The notes: a model not told the origin generated them from the letters alone. Positions 43,577-53,786 are shown, numbered from the stretch's first letter. The stretch is DNA of 64,000 nt from Paenisporosarcina sp. OV554 (GCF_003058165.1 NZ_QBUC01000006.1:62001-126000), one strand, 5' to 3'. Program-made: numbers and translations.

Positions 43577-45515
43577 GTGAATCGACTCCCTTCTGTCTTG
43601 CTTTTGTCTTTTTCTTGAGAATTGTTATACCTAGCGGTGGTACCGTAATTTCCATGCTGCAAGGTTGGTTATGGTGAGGCAACTTAAATGATTGAATTGG
43701 ACTACTGTTTATTTGATTTGATCCTCCAAATGATGCAGCATCACTAGTGAATGCTTCAAAATAGGTTCCATATGATGGAACACCAATTCGATAGTCATGG
43801 TAAACATCTGCAGAGAAATTACAAACAACAATGCAATACTCCCCTTTGCGTTTGCCTTTTCTCATAAACGTAATCACGCTTTGATTGGCATTGTCCGCAT
43901 CAATCCATTCAAAGCCAGCTTGCTCATGATCGAGACGCCAGAGCGAATTAGTTTCTTGATAAAACTTGTTTAATTGTTTGAAGTAATGAAAGAAATTGGC
44001 ATGTGAGTCAAAATCCAAGAGCATCCAATCTAATTCATCTCGATATTTCCATTCGTCAAACTGGCCAAATTCACTACCCATAAATAAAAGTTTTTTTCCG
44101 GGATGAACGAACAAATATCCAAACAGCAGACGTAAATTCGCGAATTTCTGCGAGTAATTACCTGGCATTTTATTGACTAATGACCGTTTTCCATGGACCA
44201 TTTCATCGTGCGAAAATGGAAGTATATAATTTTCCGAGAATGCGTAAAAAAATGAAAAGGTCAATAACTGATGATGCTTTGAACGTTCATTTACATCAAG
44301 CTTCATATATTTTAATACGTCATTAGCCCAGCCCATATTCCATTTATAATTAAATCCAAGCCCGCCTTGACTCGTAGGACTAGTAACCAGCGGCCAATCA
44401 GTTGCTTCCTCGGCCATCATGAGTGCGTTAGGATACTTTCGGAAAATAGTTTCGTTTAATTTTTTTAGGAATTGAACAGCTTCAACATTTTCTTCTCCAC
44501 CAAACTGATTTTTTAATTTAGTTGGAAGTGGGTTATCATGATTTAAATAAACAATAGAAGAAACTGCATCGACTCGAAAACCGTCTACATGATAAACATC
44601 CATCCAAAACATTGCATTAGAAATTAGGAAACTAACCACTTCAGGCTTACTATAGTCAAAGCTATATGTCCCCCAGATCGGTCGCTCAGCGCGCAAAGGA
44701 TCTGTTGATTCGTAGAGAGGAGTTCCATCGAATCGACCAAGACCTTGGATATCTTTACAAAAATGAGCGGGAACCCAATCAAGGATTACTCCAAGCCCTT
44801 TTTGATGACATTGATCTATAAAATACATCAATTGCTCAGGTGTACCATATCGGCTTGTTACTGAAAAAAAGCCAGTGATTTGATAGCCCCATGACCCATC
44901 AAACGGATGCTCCATCACAGGCATTAATTCAATATGTGTAAAGCCGTTTTCTACAGCATAATCGACTAATTCTTCTGCGAGTTCTTGATACGAATAAAAT
45001 TCTCCATCTTTCTTTTGTTTCCAAGAAGCCAAATGGACTTCATAAATCTTCATTGGTTTGTGGTAAATATCCTTCTTTACTCGCTGTGCTATCCACTTTT
45101 GATCATGCCATTCGTAGTTATCTAACTTGTAAACGACTGATGCTGTTGCAGGACGTAGCTCCGTATAAAATGCATAAGGATCTGCCTTTAATTCTTTGTG
45201 TCCATCCGGACCAGTGACTTCATATTTATAAATGTCTCCATGGGTAAGTTCAGGAACAAATAATACCCAAATTCCTGAATGTTCTATCCGTTCCATTTTA
45301 TTTTGGTATCCATTCCAATTATTAAAAATACCGACGACGGATACTTGTTTTGCATGTGGTGCCCAGACGGCAAAACGTACCCCTTGCAAACCGTTTTCTG
45401 AAAATATATGTGCCCCCAGTAATTTATAGCTTTCAAACAGTGTTCCTTCATGGAAAAGATAGATATCAAAATCACTTGGATGTATATGATCCGGCAACTT
45501 TAGCAAACTTTCCAA
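43566..45515 (-). CDS. glgB: 1,4-alpha-glucan branching enzyme
   Basis: 649 residues; TTG start with GGAGG. Domains: an N-terminal CBM48 beta-sandwich ([36 protein letters not shown]), a GH13 catalytic barrel and an alpha-amylase C-terminal domain. Catalytic residues fit GH13: nucleophile Asp in VDGFRVDAV, acid/base Glu in [10 protein letters not shown], and the FSHDEMVHG site for Asp. It introduces alpha-1,6 branches. First gene of glgBCDA. Confidence 0.97.
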   Translation of the reverse strand: MESLLKLPDHIHPSDFDIYLFHEGTLFESYKLLGAHIFSENGLQGVRFAVWAPHAKQVSVVGIFNNWNGYQNKMERIEHSGIWVLFVPELTHGDIYKYEVTGPDGHKELKADPYAFYTELRPATASVVYKLDNYEWHDQKWIAQRVKKDIYHKPMKIYEVHLASWKQKKDGEFYSYQELAEELVDYAVENGFTHIELMPVMEHPFDGSWGYQITGFFSVTSRYGTPEQLMYFIDQCHQKGLGVILDWVPAHFCKDIQGLGRFDGTPLYESTDPLRAERPIWGTYSFDYSKPEVVSFLISNAMFWMDVYHVDGFRVDAVSSIVYLNHDNPLPTKLKNQFGGEENVEAVQFLKKLNETIFRKYPNALMMAEEATDWPLVTSPTSQGGLGFNYKWNMGWANDVLKYMKLDVNERSKHHQLLTFSFFYAFSENYILPFSHDEMVHGKRSLVNKMPGNYSQKFANLRLLFGYLFVHPGKKLLFMGSEFGQFDEWKYRDELDWMLLDFDSHANFFHYFKQLNKFYQETNSLWRLDHEQAGFEWIDADNANQSVITFMRKGKRKGEYCIVVCNFSADVYHDYRIGVPSYGTYFEAFTSDAASFGGSNQINSSPIQSFKLPHHNQPCSMEITVPPLGITILKKKTKARQKGVDSHEI

Positions 45516-46342
45516 TCAAACACCTCCTCCACTCTATGTTTGTTTTTGTTTTATTATTATTACTTATTTTATAATTCGTCGTAAGTTGCTGAAATCCTCT
45601 TATAATAGCAGATTTTTGTCAAGATTATGGAAATATGAGTAAATATAGATAGACTTGATGAATTTAAATGGAAACCTACTGACTTTCAATCAAGTTTTAG
45701 GTTTCAGTCCCACTTCAGACGCATCCTTTGCTGCACCTTGGTCTAGAGAAAAAAGAGGTGGGCTTGTGACTGCGTCACTTCGCCCACCTCTCTTTTTTTC
45801 AGATCATCCTACTGCGGATGTGCGTCCTTCGCTCCCTCACCACCTGGCCGCAAACAGTTAGGATTGTTTTGTTTATTATTGAATCGATGCTAACTATCAG
45901 TAGATATTCGGCCGAAGATGATATTTCGGCCACTTCCTGCTTGTTCTATTTTGGTGATTTTCCTTTATTTCCACGCGAATGTATTCAATCTAAAGAAACC
46001 TCAAAGTGCATCTCATTAACCAAATTGATAAGCTATTGAAACACTCTTCTTTCAAATAGTAGCTTAGGGAAAACAAAACCTTTTCGAGGCACTTTGATAG
46101 GAGTCCTTAATACTTTATTTGTTTCAATAAGTTAAATAGCACGTGAGAAGTGTTTGAGCGATTAACACCTCAGATTGAGTGGTAAATTTTTCACAATCAA
46201 AAGTCATTTACTTCTCATTAAGTAAGTGAAACAGGCACTCGCAACTTTGTGGTTATCCATAAAGTTAAAATGTAGTTCTCAGGACAGTAACATTCGCTAA
46301 AGATATTCATGTGCTTCAAATGTTTATCTGTTACACCATGGC
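45516..46342. other. Gene-free stretch containing the long interspersed repeat
   Basis: Apart from the leader of glgB, this region is the repeat copy described at 45701-46252. Open frames inside it have no ribosome binding sites and shadow the repeat. Confidence 0.7.
45701..46252 (+). repeat. Long interspersed repeat, copy B
   Basis: About 550 bp that aligns by eye with 61011-61616, with matching words in the same order: GTTTCAGTCC, CTTGGTCTAGAG, GGGCTTGTGACT-CGTCACT, CAGATCATC, CCTTCGCTCCCT, GTAGATATTCGGC, CTTTCAAA-AG-AGC, GAAAACAAAACC, GATAGGAG, TTTCAATAAGTTAA, TTTGAGCGAT-AA, GTAAATTTTTCA. The core hairpin GAGGTGGGC/GCCCACCTC encloses GTGAC/GTCAC. A second hairpin GGCCGAA/TTCGGCC is near 45911. 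No protein is encoded. Confidence 0.8.
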
Positions 46343-46345
46343 ATA

Positions 46346-46386
46346 ATAAGAGGAGGATAGTGAATAAATCACTTTCCTCCTCTTAT
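46346..46386 (-). terminator. Terminator of the GH15 gene
   Basis: ATAAGAGGAGGA (46346-46357) pairs with TCCTCCTCTTAT (46375-46386). Confidence 0.85.
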
Positions 46387-46399
46387 GAATGTTTACATA

Positions 46400-47425
46400 T
46401 TATTTATCATTTCCTGTTAATTGAGTAGAAGTGGTATGGCTCATTCTGTTTAAAAATAAATAAGATAGAGAAACGGACCAAGCAAGTGGGGTGTTACCAT
46501 TTGGGACATTTTTTCCACCAATATATAGTTCAGGAATTTCCCAGTTATCTGGGATTAGACGCTCTGTTTTGTTAACGTACTCAAACGCTTTATCATACAT
46601 ACCTAGTTCAAAATAGCATAATCCTAGCCAAGGTAATCCAAAGCACCATTCTGCTTCGCTGCCCTCGTTATAGTATTGATCATTTTCATAACGGATACAG
46701 CCATTTTCTCTTTCTAGTCGTTGAGTAACTCTCTCGATAATCTTAAGGGCCGTTTTGCGTTCTACAATTCGATAAGGATAGATAAGTGATAGCAAGGCTA
46801 AGTCGGTATCTTTTGTTGCGCTTTCTCTTGGCAAGATAAAACGTAACGTTTCTTCTCCTTTTTGGATAAATTCATCTCTCACGTTTACAAGCATTTTCAC
46901 TGAATGCAATCCAGCGACACATGCACCGACACTTGAAGCATGCAACTCGATATTTTCTTCCCACATTCCATTATCATGTGCTTGCCAGTACTGGAGGCAC
47001 TCAAGGTATTCGACTAACTTCTGAACGATATCAAGATCTTTGTCATCGCGAATAACCTTTCGACCATTGCTAACACCTTCTCCTACACCCCATAAGAAGG
47101 CGCCAATTGCATCATTCTGAGCATGACCCCATTCCTGATTGATTTCCTTTAATTCTGTGGAATACCGAGCGTGAATATATTCAAAAAGATGAACCGGTTT
47201 CTGTTCACGATGAATGTCGATTTTCCATTCATACCTTTTGAACAGGTCAAATAAAGCATGGTACGCTTTTTCATAGCGCTCAGAACTACTATGCAAAAAC
47301 GGTAAAACTGTATAGACCACATCTCGTATCCAAACGAAATTATAATCCTGTGAAATACTTGCGGTATAAGCACCATTTGGAAGGCGCATTCGATCTAAAA
47401 CCTCAATTGCATCATTAATTTTCAT
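46400..47425 (-). CDS. Glycoside hydrolase family 15 glucoamylase-like protein
   Basis: 341 residues, cytoplasmic by lack of signal peptide. The (alpha/alpha)6-barrel pattern of GH15/phosphorylase-kinase-like proteins is visible: YNFVWIRDVVYTVL at the start, WGHAQNDAIGAFLWGV, DNGMWEENIELHASSVGACVAGL with a candidate catalytic Glu, and EGSEAEWCFGLPWLGLCYFELG. The usual bacterial glucoamylase is larger, with an extra N-terminal domain, so this is the bare barrel. Glucoamylases release glucose from glucan ends. Its place next to glgBCDA suggests intracellular glycogen turnover, which is inference. Confidence 0.8.
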   Translation of the reverse strand: MKINDAIEVLDRMRLPNGAYTASISQDYNFVWIRDVVYTVLPFLHSSSERYEKAYHALFDLFKRYEWKIDIHREQKPVHLFEYIHARYSTELKEINQEWGHAQNDAIGAFLWGVGEGVSNGRKVIRDDKDLDIVQKLVEYLECLQYWQAHDNGMWEENIELHASSVGACVAGLHSVKMLVNVRDEFIQKGEETLRFILPRESATKDTDLALLSLIYPYRIVERKTALKIIERVTQRLERENGCIRYENDQYYNEGSEAEWCFGLPWLGLCYFELGMYDKAFEYVNKTERLIPDNWEIPELYIGGKNVPNGNTPLAWSVSLSYLFLNRMSHTTSTQLTGNDK

Positions 47426-47511
47426 ATTCAGACACCTCCATAATTTATATCATGACAATTATCGTTAACCAATTATGTTGATTCTAGACAGCATCTATTC
47501 ATCTCATTAAA

Positions 47512-47525
47512 TAAAAACGTTTTCA
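47512..47525 (-). promoter_or_regulatory. Candidate cre (CcpA) site upstream of the GH15 gene
   Basis: TGAAAACGTTTTTA on the minus strand, one mismatch from the cre consensus TGWNANCGNTNWCA, 87 bp before the start. Confidence 0.5.
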
Positions 47526-48047
47526 TTTTAAAATTTATTATATAAGTCCAAACAAAAGGTATATTTGGTAACTAGTTATATTTTATGTAGAAGATTTTTT
47601 TTTCGATAAGCAAGCAGCCTCAATTCTCAAAATTGCACAATTATTTGGTGAATTAACTTAAATATAATGGATCGGCAATAGCTTAAACTTGTTAATACTT
47701 TTAATAATTCAAGTAAAAGAGTCTAGCAAGTACTACATGTGATACCCCATCAGAAAGAAACGGAGACCCACTGCAAATCTTTCCGCTTTTCTTAATAATT
47801 TTTGGCGTTTGAATCCGTCAAAGGCTCAATATTCACCTCTATTTATAAAAAAACGTTCTTGGAAGAACGAATACATTCCCATACATAATTCCATTGTTAG
47901 CTGTTTAAGTTTAAAATATACGATTCACGATTAAGAAGAAGCAGCAGAGGAACAATTCGAAATTTCTTCACATTCGTAAGGTGGATGCCAATAAGTTTGT
48001 GGAATGAAAGAGTGATTTAAACTCCAACGACAAAGAAAATGGCATAG
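47526..48047. other. Gene-free stretch, possible decayed coding fragments
   Basis: On the plus strand FDKQAASILKIAQLFGELT (about 47602-47661) reads like a coding fragment. Elsewhere only short open pieces are seen. No family was recognised. Confidence 0.4.
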
Positions 48048-48083
48048 AAAAAACGGCCATCTCTAAAATGAGATGACCGTTTT
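48048..48083 (-). terminator. Terminator of the CAP-domain gene
   Basis: AAAACGGCCATCTC and GAGATGACCGTTTT form the stem. Confidence 0.85.
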
Positions 48084-48105
48084 CTCTTATTTTATTTTTC
48101 TCTTC

Positions 48106-48855
48106 TTATTTTTGAATGAATTGTTGTGTCCAGTAATTACCTTTTGCATTGTATCCAATACCAATATGAGTGTAGTTTCCATTCATGATATTAGCGCGAT
48201 GTCCTGGTGATTCCATCCATCCTTTAACGACTTCTGCCGCCGTTTTTTGACCCATTGCGATGTTTTCAGCTGCGGCTTTGTATTGAATGCCTTTAGCTTT
48301 CATTTGATCGAACGGTGAACCTAGTGTTGGACTAGTATGAGAGAAATAGTTGTTCTTGCTCATATCTGCTGATTTTTCACGAGCAGAATTCATTAACAAC
48401 GCATCAGTAGCAAGTGGTTTTAAACCACTTTTTGCACGCTCTTGATTCGTCAAAGTTAGAACTTGTTGTTCTATGTTTGAAATTGACCCTGGTTTTTGAG
48501 TTGCAGGTGGTGCAGTAGCTGGTTTTGCTGGTGCAACTGGTTTTGCTGGTACAGCTGGTTTTGCTGGTACAGCTGGTTTTGCTGGTGTAGCTGGTGCAGC
48601 TGGTGTAGCTGGTGCAGCTGGTTTATCTGCTGGTAGTTTAAATCCTGCAGCTGATAGTTGTGCATATAGTTTTTCTAGCATTTGTTTGTCTAAGGTTGAA
48701 TTCAATTCCACCTGTTTTACTTGAATACGTGAAGGCACATTTAAACTATTTTGTGTCTGACACGTGGGTGAAGAATATGATGCTTCTGCTGTTGTAGCTT
48801 GACTTACTGAGAACACCATCGCTCCCATTGTTAAACCTAGTAACATTTTTTTCAT
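48106..48855 (-). CDS. Secreted CAP-domain (SCP/PR1-like) protein
   Basis: 249 residues: signal peptide with cleavage near ATTAEA (about 25), then a short segment, then a Pro/Ala/Lys/Thr-rich repeat linker (about 77-120; repeated AKPAVP and APATPA units), and a CAP domain to the end. CAP motifs: LTNQERAKSGLKPL, MNSAREKSADMSKNNYFSHTSP, AENIAMGQKTAAEVVKGWMESPGHRANIM and GIGYNAKGNYWTQQFI. This architecture is like YkwD. Function is unknown in bacteria; the linker suggests a cell-wall-associated location. ATG with AAAGGGGG; own terminator. Confidence 0.9.
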   Translation of the reverse strand: MKKMLLGLTMGAMVFSVSQATTAEASYSSPTCQTQNSLNVPSRIQVKQVELNSTLDKQMLEKLYAQLSAAGFKLPADKPAAPATPAAPATPAKPAVPAKPAVPAKPVAPAKPATAPPATQKPGSISNIEQQVLTLTNQERAKSGLKPLATDALLMNSAREKSADMSKNNYFSHTSPTLGSPFDQMKAKGIQYKAAAENIAMGQKTAAEVVKGWMESPGHRANIMNGNYTHIGIGYNAKGNYWTQQFIQK

Positions 48856-49014
48856 TTTTTATTCCCCCTTCTGCCACTTAGTCTATCTTTTGAATCTCTC
48901 AATAAAATACCTAATCGTTACCAATACTGCCAATCAAAACGAAAATGTACTATTAATGCAGACTCAAGACATAACTAAATGTGTGGTTTTAGAGGAATTT
49001 CCATATGTTTCATC

Positions 49015-49275
49015 TCAAAAGGTATTGACGTTTTTATAGACAGTCATATAAAGCTGTTTTAACTGCATTATTAAATTGTCTGATAAACTGCTATTTTCTA
49101 TTCTGTCATAGGCAATTTGTAGTTTTTCTTCTGGTGTTTTACGTACTCTTGGATGAGTTAGCTCATCTAATAACTCAAGTCTAATGATTTCTTCAAGTTG
49201 TTCATTTGTAGTAAAGGTTGTAGTGGTGTGTCGAAATGGAAATAGGGTTTGATATGCTTGAATGATTTCATTCAT
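49015..49275 (-). CDS. Hypothetical protein, 86 aa
   Basis: A small helical soluble protein (LEEIIRLELLDELTHPRVRKTPEEKLQIAYDRIENSSLSDNLIMQLKQLYM) with no recognised motif. It starts 6 bp after the CobW-type stop, and GGAAGTGAGTG at the end of that gene would serve as its ribosome binding site, so the two are coupled. Its job may be linked to the GTPase. Confidence 0.6.
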   Translation of the reverse strand: MNEIIQAYQTLFPFRHTTTTFTTNEQLEEIIRLELLDELTHPRVRKTPEEKLQIAYDRIENSSLSDNLIMQLKQLYMTVYKNVNTF

Positions 49276-49281
49276 AAGTAA

Positions 49282-50178
49282 TCACTCACTTCCGGGAATA
49301 TTTAGATGCGCGAGTTGTTCTCCAATGATTACAATAGTTGGCTCCATCTTCACATATTCAGGTAGCCATTGGACCATCCCATATGAATATTGAAAAAGCA
49401 TTGGATTTTTAATTCCATTAATAGGGACATAGCCTTTCATTCTATAGATAGAAGTTGGTAATGTACGTAACCACTCTTCAAAAGCGTCCTTATCGACAGC
49501 ATGCTTAAATGAAACCAATCGTGTTGATAATGCAAGTTCTTGTCCTATCCTAGCTTGGGTAACGTCCTTCTCACTAACTGTACCTGCCAACCTCTCTAAA
49601 ATAGATAAAGGGCATTTACCATGTGAAGTTTGAATTAATGTAGCTGATGGATTAAAACTTTGTAATTCAAAAGTTACCTTTGCTTGTTGTGCTTCAGATA
49701 ATAAATCCATTTTATTTGCTAATAATAGATGGGCATGACGAATTTGTTCTAAAAATAGAGAGCGCATTTGTGGCGGCAGTAAGTGTCTATCAAGCCACCT
49801 AATGCTATCTACGACCGTCACGATCCCTTTTACATTCAGTTGCTTTGCAAACAATGGGGAATAGACAGCGTCTAATGCTTCGACTGGGTGAGCTGCACCT
49901 GTCGTTTCAATAATGAGTACATCAAAATTTTCACCAGTTAATAAAGTTTGAAGCTGTGCTTCGGTTTTCTCAGAACCGGAACAACAGATACAGCCTTCTA
50001 ACATTTCTTTTAAAGGTATATCTTCCTCAACAGCTTGTGAATCAAATGGAAGTTTCCCCAACTCATTCATTAGTACAGCAGGTTTTAATCCTTTTTCTTT
50101 TAATTGACGGATCGTATCAGTTAGTAAAGATGTCTTCCCGCTTCCTAAAAAGCCACTAAATAAATAAACATCCTTCAA
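49282..50178 (-). CDS. CobW/P47K-family GTPase (metallochaperone type)
   Basis: About 298-301 residues. G1/Walker A GFLGSGKTSLL near residue 12, the metal-binding CXCC motif GCICC near 66, and G4 LANKMDLL near 160, then the C-terminal CobW_C-like region. CobW-type GTPases deliver metals, often zinc, to client proteins or help cobalamin synthesis. The open frame starts at 50187 (ATG too close to GAAAGG); TTG at 50178 has better spacing to AAAGG. No Zur site was recognised. Confidence 0.85.
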   Translation of the reverse strand: MKDVYLFSGFLGSGKTSLLTDTIRQLKEKGLKPAVLMNELGKLPFDSQAVEEDIPLKEMLEGCICCSGSEKTEAQLQTLLTGENFDVLIIETTGAAHPVEALDAVYSPLFAKQLNVKGIVTVVDSIRWLDRHLLPPQMRSLFLEQIRHAHLLLANKMDLLSEAQQAKVTFELQSFNPSATLIQTSHGKCPLSILERLAGTVSEKDVTQARIGQELALSTRLVSFKHAVDKDAFEEWLRTLPTSIYRMKGYVPINGIKNPMLFQYSYGMVQWLPEYVKMEPTIVIIGEQLAHLNIPGSE

Positions 50179-50198
50179 ATTAATCATCCTTTCTTATG

Positions 50199-50233
50199 AA
50201 AAAAGCCGGCCTCAACTTGCAGGCCAGCTTTTG
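50199..50233 (-). terminator. Terminator between ctp and the CobW gene
   Basis: AAAAAGCCGGCCT/AGGCCAGCTTTT; just after the stop of the protease gene on the minus strand. Confidence 0.85.
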
Positions 50234-50234
50234 T

Positions 50235-51731
50235 TTATTTTGCTAAGTCTTTTAATAATAGTTCTTTAGCTTTTAATAACTGTGGATCATCTTTTTCAAT
50301 TTTCAAGCGTAAGCGGTCCATTAAAGCGTAAGTCGTCTCCCCAGTTAAAATACCTGTTTCCTTGAGTTTCGCTTCTTTTTGCAATTGCTTAACTGCAGCT
50401 TCTGTTTGATCATCGAATAATCCATCCACTTTACCACTATCTATGCCAATAGCGGTAAGCATCTCTTCTGAAGCTTTAACTTGATCTGATAAGACGCCAT
50501 TTTTAATTTCGATTGATGCATCCAAATATGGCAATTTCGAGTATGTGGGATAGTCCACTTTCACATCCGGAGCTATTCCTTTTTCATGAATCCAGTTGCC
50601 ATCAGGTGTTAACCATTTAGCAGTTGTGAATTTCATATTCGATCCATCTTTTAATTCATTTGCTGTTTGTACGGTCCCTTTACCAAATGAATTCAATCCG
50701 ACAAGTTGTGTTCCAGCAGATTCACTCATAGCAGCTGCTAAAATTTCTGAAGCAGAAGCACTTCCTTCATCAATTAATAATGAGACTGGAACTTTTAATT
50801 TCTTTCCATCGGTAGCTAAGAAAATTTCTGCTTTTTTGCCTTTTTCTTGAGTTTGGAACAAAGGTTTACCTTCTTCAACAAACAAATTAGAAATATCGAT
50901 GGCTGATGTTAATAGTCCACCTGGATTTTGTCTTACGTCGAGAACCAACGCTTTCATTCCGGCTTCTTCCATATCAGTAAGAGCTGCCAGTAATTCATCA
51001 TATGTGTTTTGTGAGAAACTTGTAATTTGAATATGCGCTACCTTGTCATCGAGTATTTTAGCATAAACAGTTTCTATTGGTATTTCATCACGGACAATTT
51101 TAATTTCTAATGGCTCAGTCATTTCACCACGTTGAATGGTTAAGGTGACTTCCGTTCCTTTTTTACCACGAATTAACAATACAGCTTCTGATGCACCCAT
51201 ACCTTGAATGTTTTTACCATCGACAGCGATAATATTGTCATTTGTCAAAATCCCCGCTTTTTCAGCTGGTGAGTTTTTAATAGGTGACACAACTGAAATC
51301 ATTCCATTACGTTCTCGTATTTCAGCACCAATCCCTTGGAAACTTGAAGAGATACTTTCTTCAAATTGGGCAGCTTCATCCTGATTCATGTAATCCGAAT
51401 AAGGATCTTCCAAAGCATCAATCATCCCATTGATTGCACCATTCACTAATGAATCTTGATCAATATCTGCGTAGTATCCAGCATTCAACTTGTCATATGC
51501 TTGGTACAGCTTTTGAAACTCTCGTCTTTCTTGAGAACCTACTTCAACTACTTTATCTTCGCCAAAAGTTAAAGCAAAAATCGTTAGCCCTGCGGTACTT
51601 AAGATTAAAGTAAAAATAAGCATGATAAAGAAGAAAGGCTTCAACCGAATATATTTCCCTGCTGGTCCATTATGTTGAACTGGGTCTGACTGATTTACTT
51701 GTTGTTCAGGATCTTTTTTCTGTTCATCCAT
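50235..51731 (-). CDS. Carboxyl-terminal processing protease, S41 family (CtpA/CtpB-like)
   Basis: About 498 residues from ATG at 51731 (frame opens at TTG 51749). Order: membrane anchor at about 28-50, PDZ domain (SSSFQGIGAEIRERNGMISVV...GMGASEAVLLIRG), S41 protease domain with the Ser in DEGSASASEILA and Lys in SFGKGTVQTA, and a C-terminal peptidoglycan-binding helical domain (GKVDGLFDDQTEAAVKQLQKEAKLKETGILTGET). The last domain matches B. subtilis CtpA/CtpB; CtpB cleaves SpoIVFA during sporulation. Which of the two it is cannot be told. Single gene. Confidence 0.92.
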   Translation of the reverse strand: MDEQKKDPEQQVNQSDPVQHNGPAGKYIRLKPFFFIMLIFTLILSTAGLTIFALTFGEDKVVEVGSQERREFQKLYQAYDKLNAGYYADIDQDSLVNGAINGMIDALEDPYSDYMNQDEAAQFEESISSSFQGIGAEIRERNGMISVVSPIKNSPAEKAGILTNDNIIAVDGKNIQGMGASEAVLLIRGKKGTEVTLTIQRGEMTEPLEIKIVRDEIPIETVYAKILDDKVAHIQITSFSQNTYDELLAALTDMEEAGMKALVLDVRQNPGGLLTSAIDISNLFVEEGKPLFQTQEKGKKAEIFLATDGKKLKVPVSLLIDEGSASASEILAAAMSESAGTQLVGLNSFGKGTVQTANELKDGSNMKFTTAKWLTPDGNWIHEKGIAPDVKVDYPTYSKLPYLDASIEIKNGVLSDQVKASEEMLTAIGIDSGKVDGLFDDQTEAAVKQLQKEAKLKETGILTGETTYALMDRLRLKIEKDDPQLLKAKELLLKDLAK

Positions 51732-51821
51732 ATCATTCACCACTTTCAATTCGAAAACATTAGAAAATATGCTTCACTATTTATGTATATTTTATCCCTT
51801 AAAACTGTTAAACGGAAAGAA

Positions 51822-51852
51822 AAAGGCTGTCAGAAAACAGATGACAGCCTTT
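51822..51852 (-). terminator. Terminator of deoD
   Basis: AAAGGCTGTCA/TGACAGCCTTT, 13 bp after the deoD stop. Confidence 0.88.
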
Positions 51853-51864
51853 ACTTATTACTGA

Positions 51865-52569
51865 TTAATCTTGAATCGCAGCGTCTAATGCTACTACAAT
51901 CATATCGTTAAATGTTAATTGACGTTCTTCTGAAGTTGTCACTTCACCAGTCAATAAGTGATCACTTACAGTTAAAATTGAAAGTGCTTGGCGACCGAAC
52001 TTAGCTGCTAAAGTATAAAGTGCTGAAGACTCCATTTCAAGCGCTAAGATACCGTATTGAGCCCATTTTTCATGCTCTGCATGCTCATTGTAGAATACGT
52101 CTTCTGTAAATACATTTCCTACTTTAAGATTTAAGCCTTTTTCAATTCCTGCATTATACGCTTTTAATAACAGGTCAAAATTAGCTGTTGGTGCAAAGTT
52201 AATACCATTGAAAATGATTTCATTCATTTTCGAATCAGTTGAAGCACTTTGAGCAATAATTACGTCGCGAAGTTTTACATCTTTGTGAATTGAGCCACAT
52301 GTACCCACGCGAATTAATTTTTGAACATCATATTCTGCCATTAATTCAGTTACGTAAATAGAGATAGATGGAACTCCCATTCCTGTTCCTTGAACAGAAA
52401 TACGCTTGCCTTTGTAAGTTCCTGTGTATCCAAACATGTTACGAACTTCATTGTATTGAACCACGTCTTCTAAAAACGTTTCTGCGATGTATTTTGCACG
52501 CAAAGGATCTCCTGGTAGTAAAATCGTATCGGCGATATCGCCTTTTTTTGCATTAATATGAACACTCAT
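51865..52569 (-). CDS. deoD: Purine-nucleoside phosphorylase
   Basis: 234 residues, hexameric PNP family. Motifs: [48 protein letters not shown] (phosphate), [10 protein letters not shown] (nucleoside Glu) and [10 protein letters not shown] (catalytic Asp). It cleaves purine nucleosides with phosphate in salvage. It is a single gene with terminator. Confidence 0.96.
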   Translation of the reverse strand: MSVHINAKKGDIADTILLPGDPLRAKYIAETFLEDVVQYNEVRNMFGYTGTYKGKRISVQGTGMGVPSISIYVTELMAEYDVQKLIRVGTCGSIHKDVKLRDVIIAQSASTDSKMNEIIFNGINFAPTANFDLLLKAYNAGIEKGLNLKVGNVFTEDVFYNEHAEHEKWAQYGILALEMESSALYTLAAKFGRQALSILTVSDHLLTGEVTTSEERQLTFNDMIVVALDAAIQD

Positions 52570-52637
52570 TTTTTTACCCTCACTTTATTAACATTTCCGT
52601 ACTATCATACTGTTTTTTAAGAGGAGATGCAAATGTG

Positions 52638-53408
52638 TTATGCATATCGCGCAATTTCTTGACGTATTTTTGACTCAAGTGTAGATAGATCAGAATTTGA
52701 CAACGTTAAACGTATATACGATTCGTCCATATTTAATGCCTCTGAAAATAAACTTCCTAACCCTCGTACCCGACGATCCACTTGAATCAGGAGTTCCACT
52801 TCATCTAATCCTTTAGGAATGAATGAAAATTCAATTTCGTCAAATTTCCCTCTAAACGGTCCGCTTGTCGCTATAAATTCATATTCCTGAACAAATTTAG
52901 TAATTCCTCGGTACGCACGAGGTGCTTCTTCACAATCAACTTTACGTAATTTTAATCCTAAATTCTGAGCAGCTTGCAACCCTGCTGATATAAATGCATT
53001 GGGTCTAATTTCAATCATGTCTTTATCTCCAGGGTCTACAGCATTTTTGATATCTAGACCAGTTTGAAGCCACACACGTGTTTTCCCCATCGTTACTGGT
53101 GTATTTAGTGGCAGATTAAAAGAAAAAGTAAATTCTTTTTTCTCTTGTTCACCAATCGTAAACGGTTCAGTAATTTTATGTGTATAAATCGCAATTGAAT
53201 CCGTATACTTTTTGTCATTCGCTTCTCGCTCAAAGGTTGTATAAACCTTGATATAAATTGAGTCAACTGATTGTGAAGTGTTACCTCCAACTACCTCAGT
53301 CACGCCAGAAATCATTTCTCCCACCATAAAAGTTGAATCGCTTAATTTGGTATCTACTTTTGCATTTCCAATCCCAACAGATGCTAAAACTTTATTGAAA
53401 ATCGACAT
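52638..53408 (-). CDS. spo0M: Sporulation-control protein Spo0M
   Basis: 256 residues, the full length of B. subtilis Spo0M (258), an arrestin-fold protein acting early in sporulation. The N-terminal domain begins MSIFNKVLASVGIGNAKVDTKLSD and the second half contains LKLRKVDCEEAPRAYRGITKFVQEYEF and VDRRVRGLGSLFSEALNMDESY, which the shorter paralogue at 1363-1779 lacks. AAGGAGG precedes the ATG. Confidence 0.95.
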   Translation of the reverse strand: MSIFNKVLASVGIGNAKVDTKLSDSTFMVGEMISGVTEVVGGNTSQSVDSIYIKVYTTFEREANDKKYTDSIAIYTHKITEPFTIGEQEKKEFTFSFNLPLNTPVTMGKTRVWLQTGLDIKNAVDPGDKDMIEIRPNAFISAGLQAAQNLGLKLRKVDCEEAPRAYRGITKFVQEYEFIATSGPFRGKFDEIEFSFIPKGLDEVELLIQVDRRVRGLGSLFSEALNMDESYIRLTLSNSDLSTLESKIRQEIARYA

Positions 53409-53439
53409 TTATATTCCTCCTTAAATAGTTCTACCTATT

Positions 53440-53670
53440 CTACTGTCGGAAAGCCATATTGGTTTCAAATAATAACCACATTTCGTCAAAAATAGTTGCG
53501 GACATATCTTCATGCGCTAGTTCTTCAATATATCTAGATATCTCTTCAAAATCATTTGATTGTTTTGGGAACGATAAATCATAAAACATTGCTTCAGCAA
53601 ACATAGCTTTTTTGTCTGAGAGTGGTCCACCTCTAAATGTAAGTGCGTATTTGTAAAATGAATGATTCAT
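53440..53670 (-). CDS. yozE: YozE family protein
   Basis: 76 residues. The pattern SFYKYALTFRGG...AEAMFYDLSFPKQSNDFEEISRYIEELAHEDMSATIFDEMWLLFE is that of YozE, a small all-helical SAM-like domain found across Bacillales with unknown role. TGGAGG precedes the ATG. It may be read through into spo0M, which begins 30 bp later. Confidence 0.85.
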   Translation of the reverse strand: MNHSFYKYALTFRGGPLSDKKAMFAEAMFYDLSFPKQSNDFEEISRYIEELAHEDMSATIFDEMWLLFETNMAFRQ

Positions 53671-53748
53671 AATTTTCCTCCATATAAAAAACGTTGTTTA
53701 CTATATATACATGAATTTGAGCATGATGTAAAAACAAAAGAATAATAA

Positions 53749-53780
53749 AAAGCTAAACCCAAAGAAATGAGTTTAGCCTA
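53749..53780 (-). terminator. Terminator of msrA-msrB
   Basis: AGGCTAAACTC/GGGTTTAGCTTTTTATT on the minus strand. Confidence 0.85.
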
Positions 53781-53786
53781 ATTTGA

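Noticed and set aside
47440-47475. Possible promoter TTGGTT-17-TATAAA before the GH15 gene
   Set aside because: Transcription would start on top of the ribosome binding site, so it cannot work as the main promoter.
48471-48665. 64-residue Leu/Gln-rich minus-strand frame in the CAP gene
   Set aside because: Shadow of the Pro/Ala-rich repeat linker in another frame.
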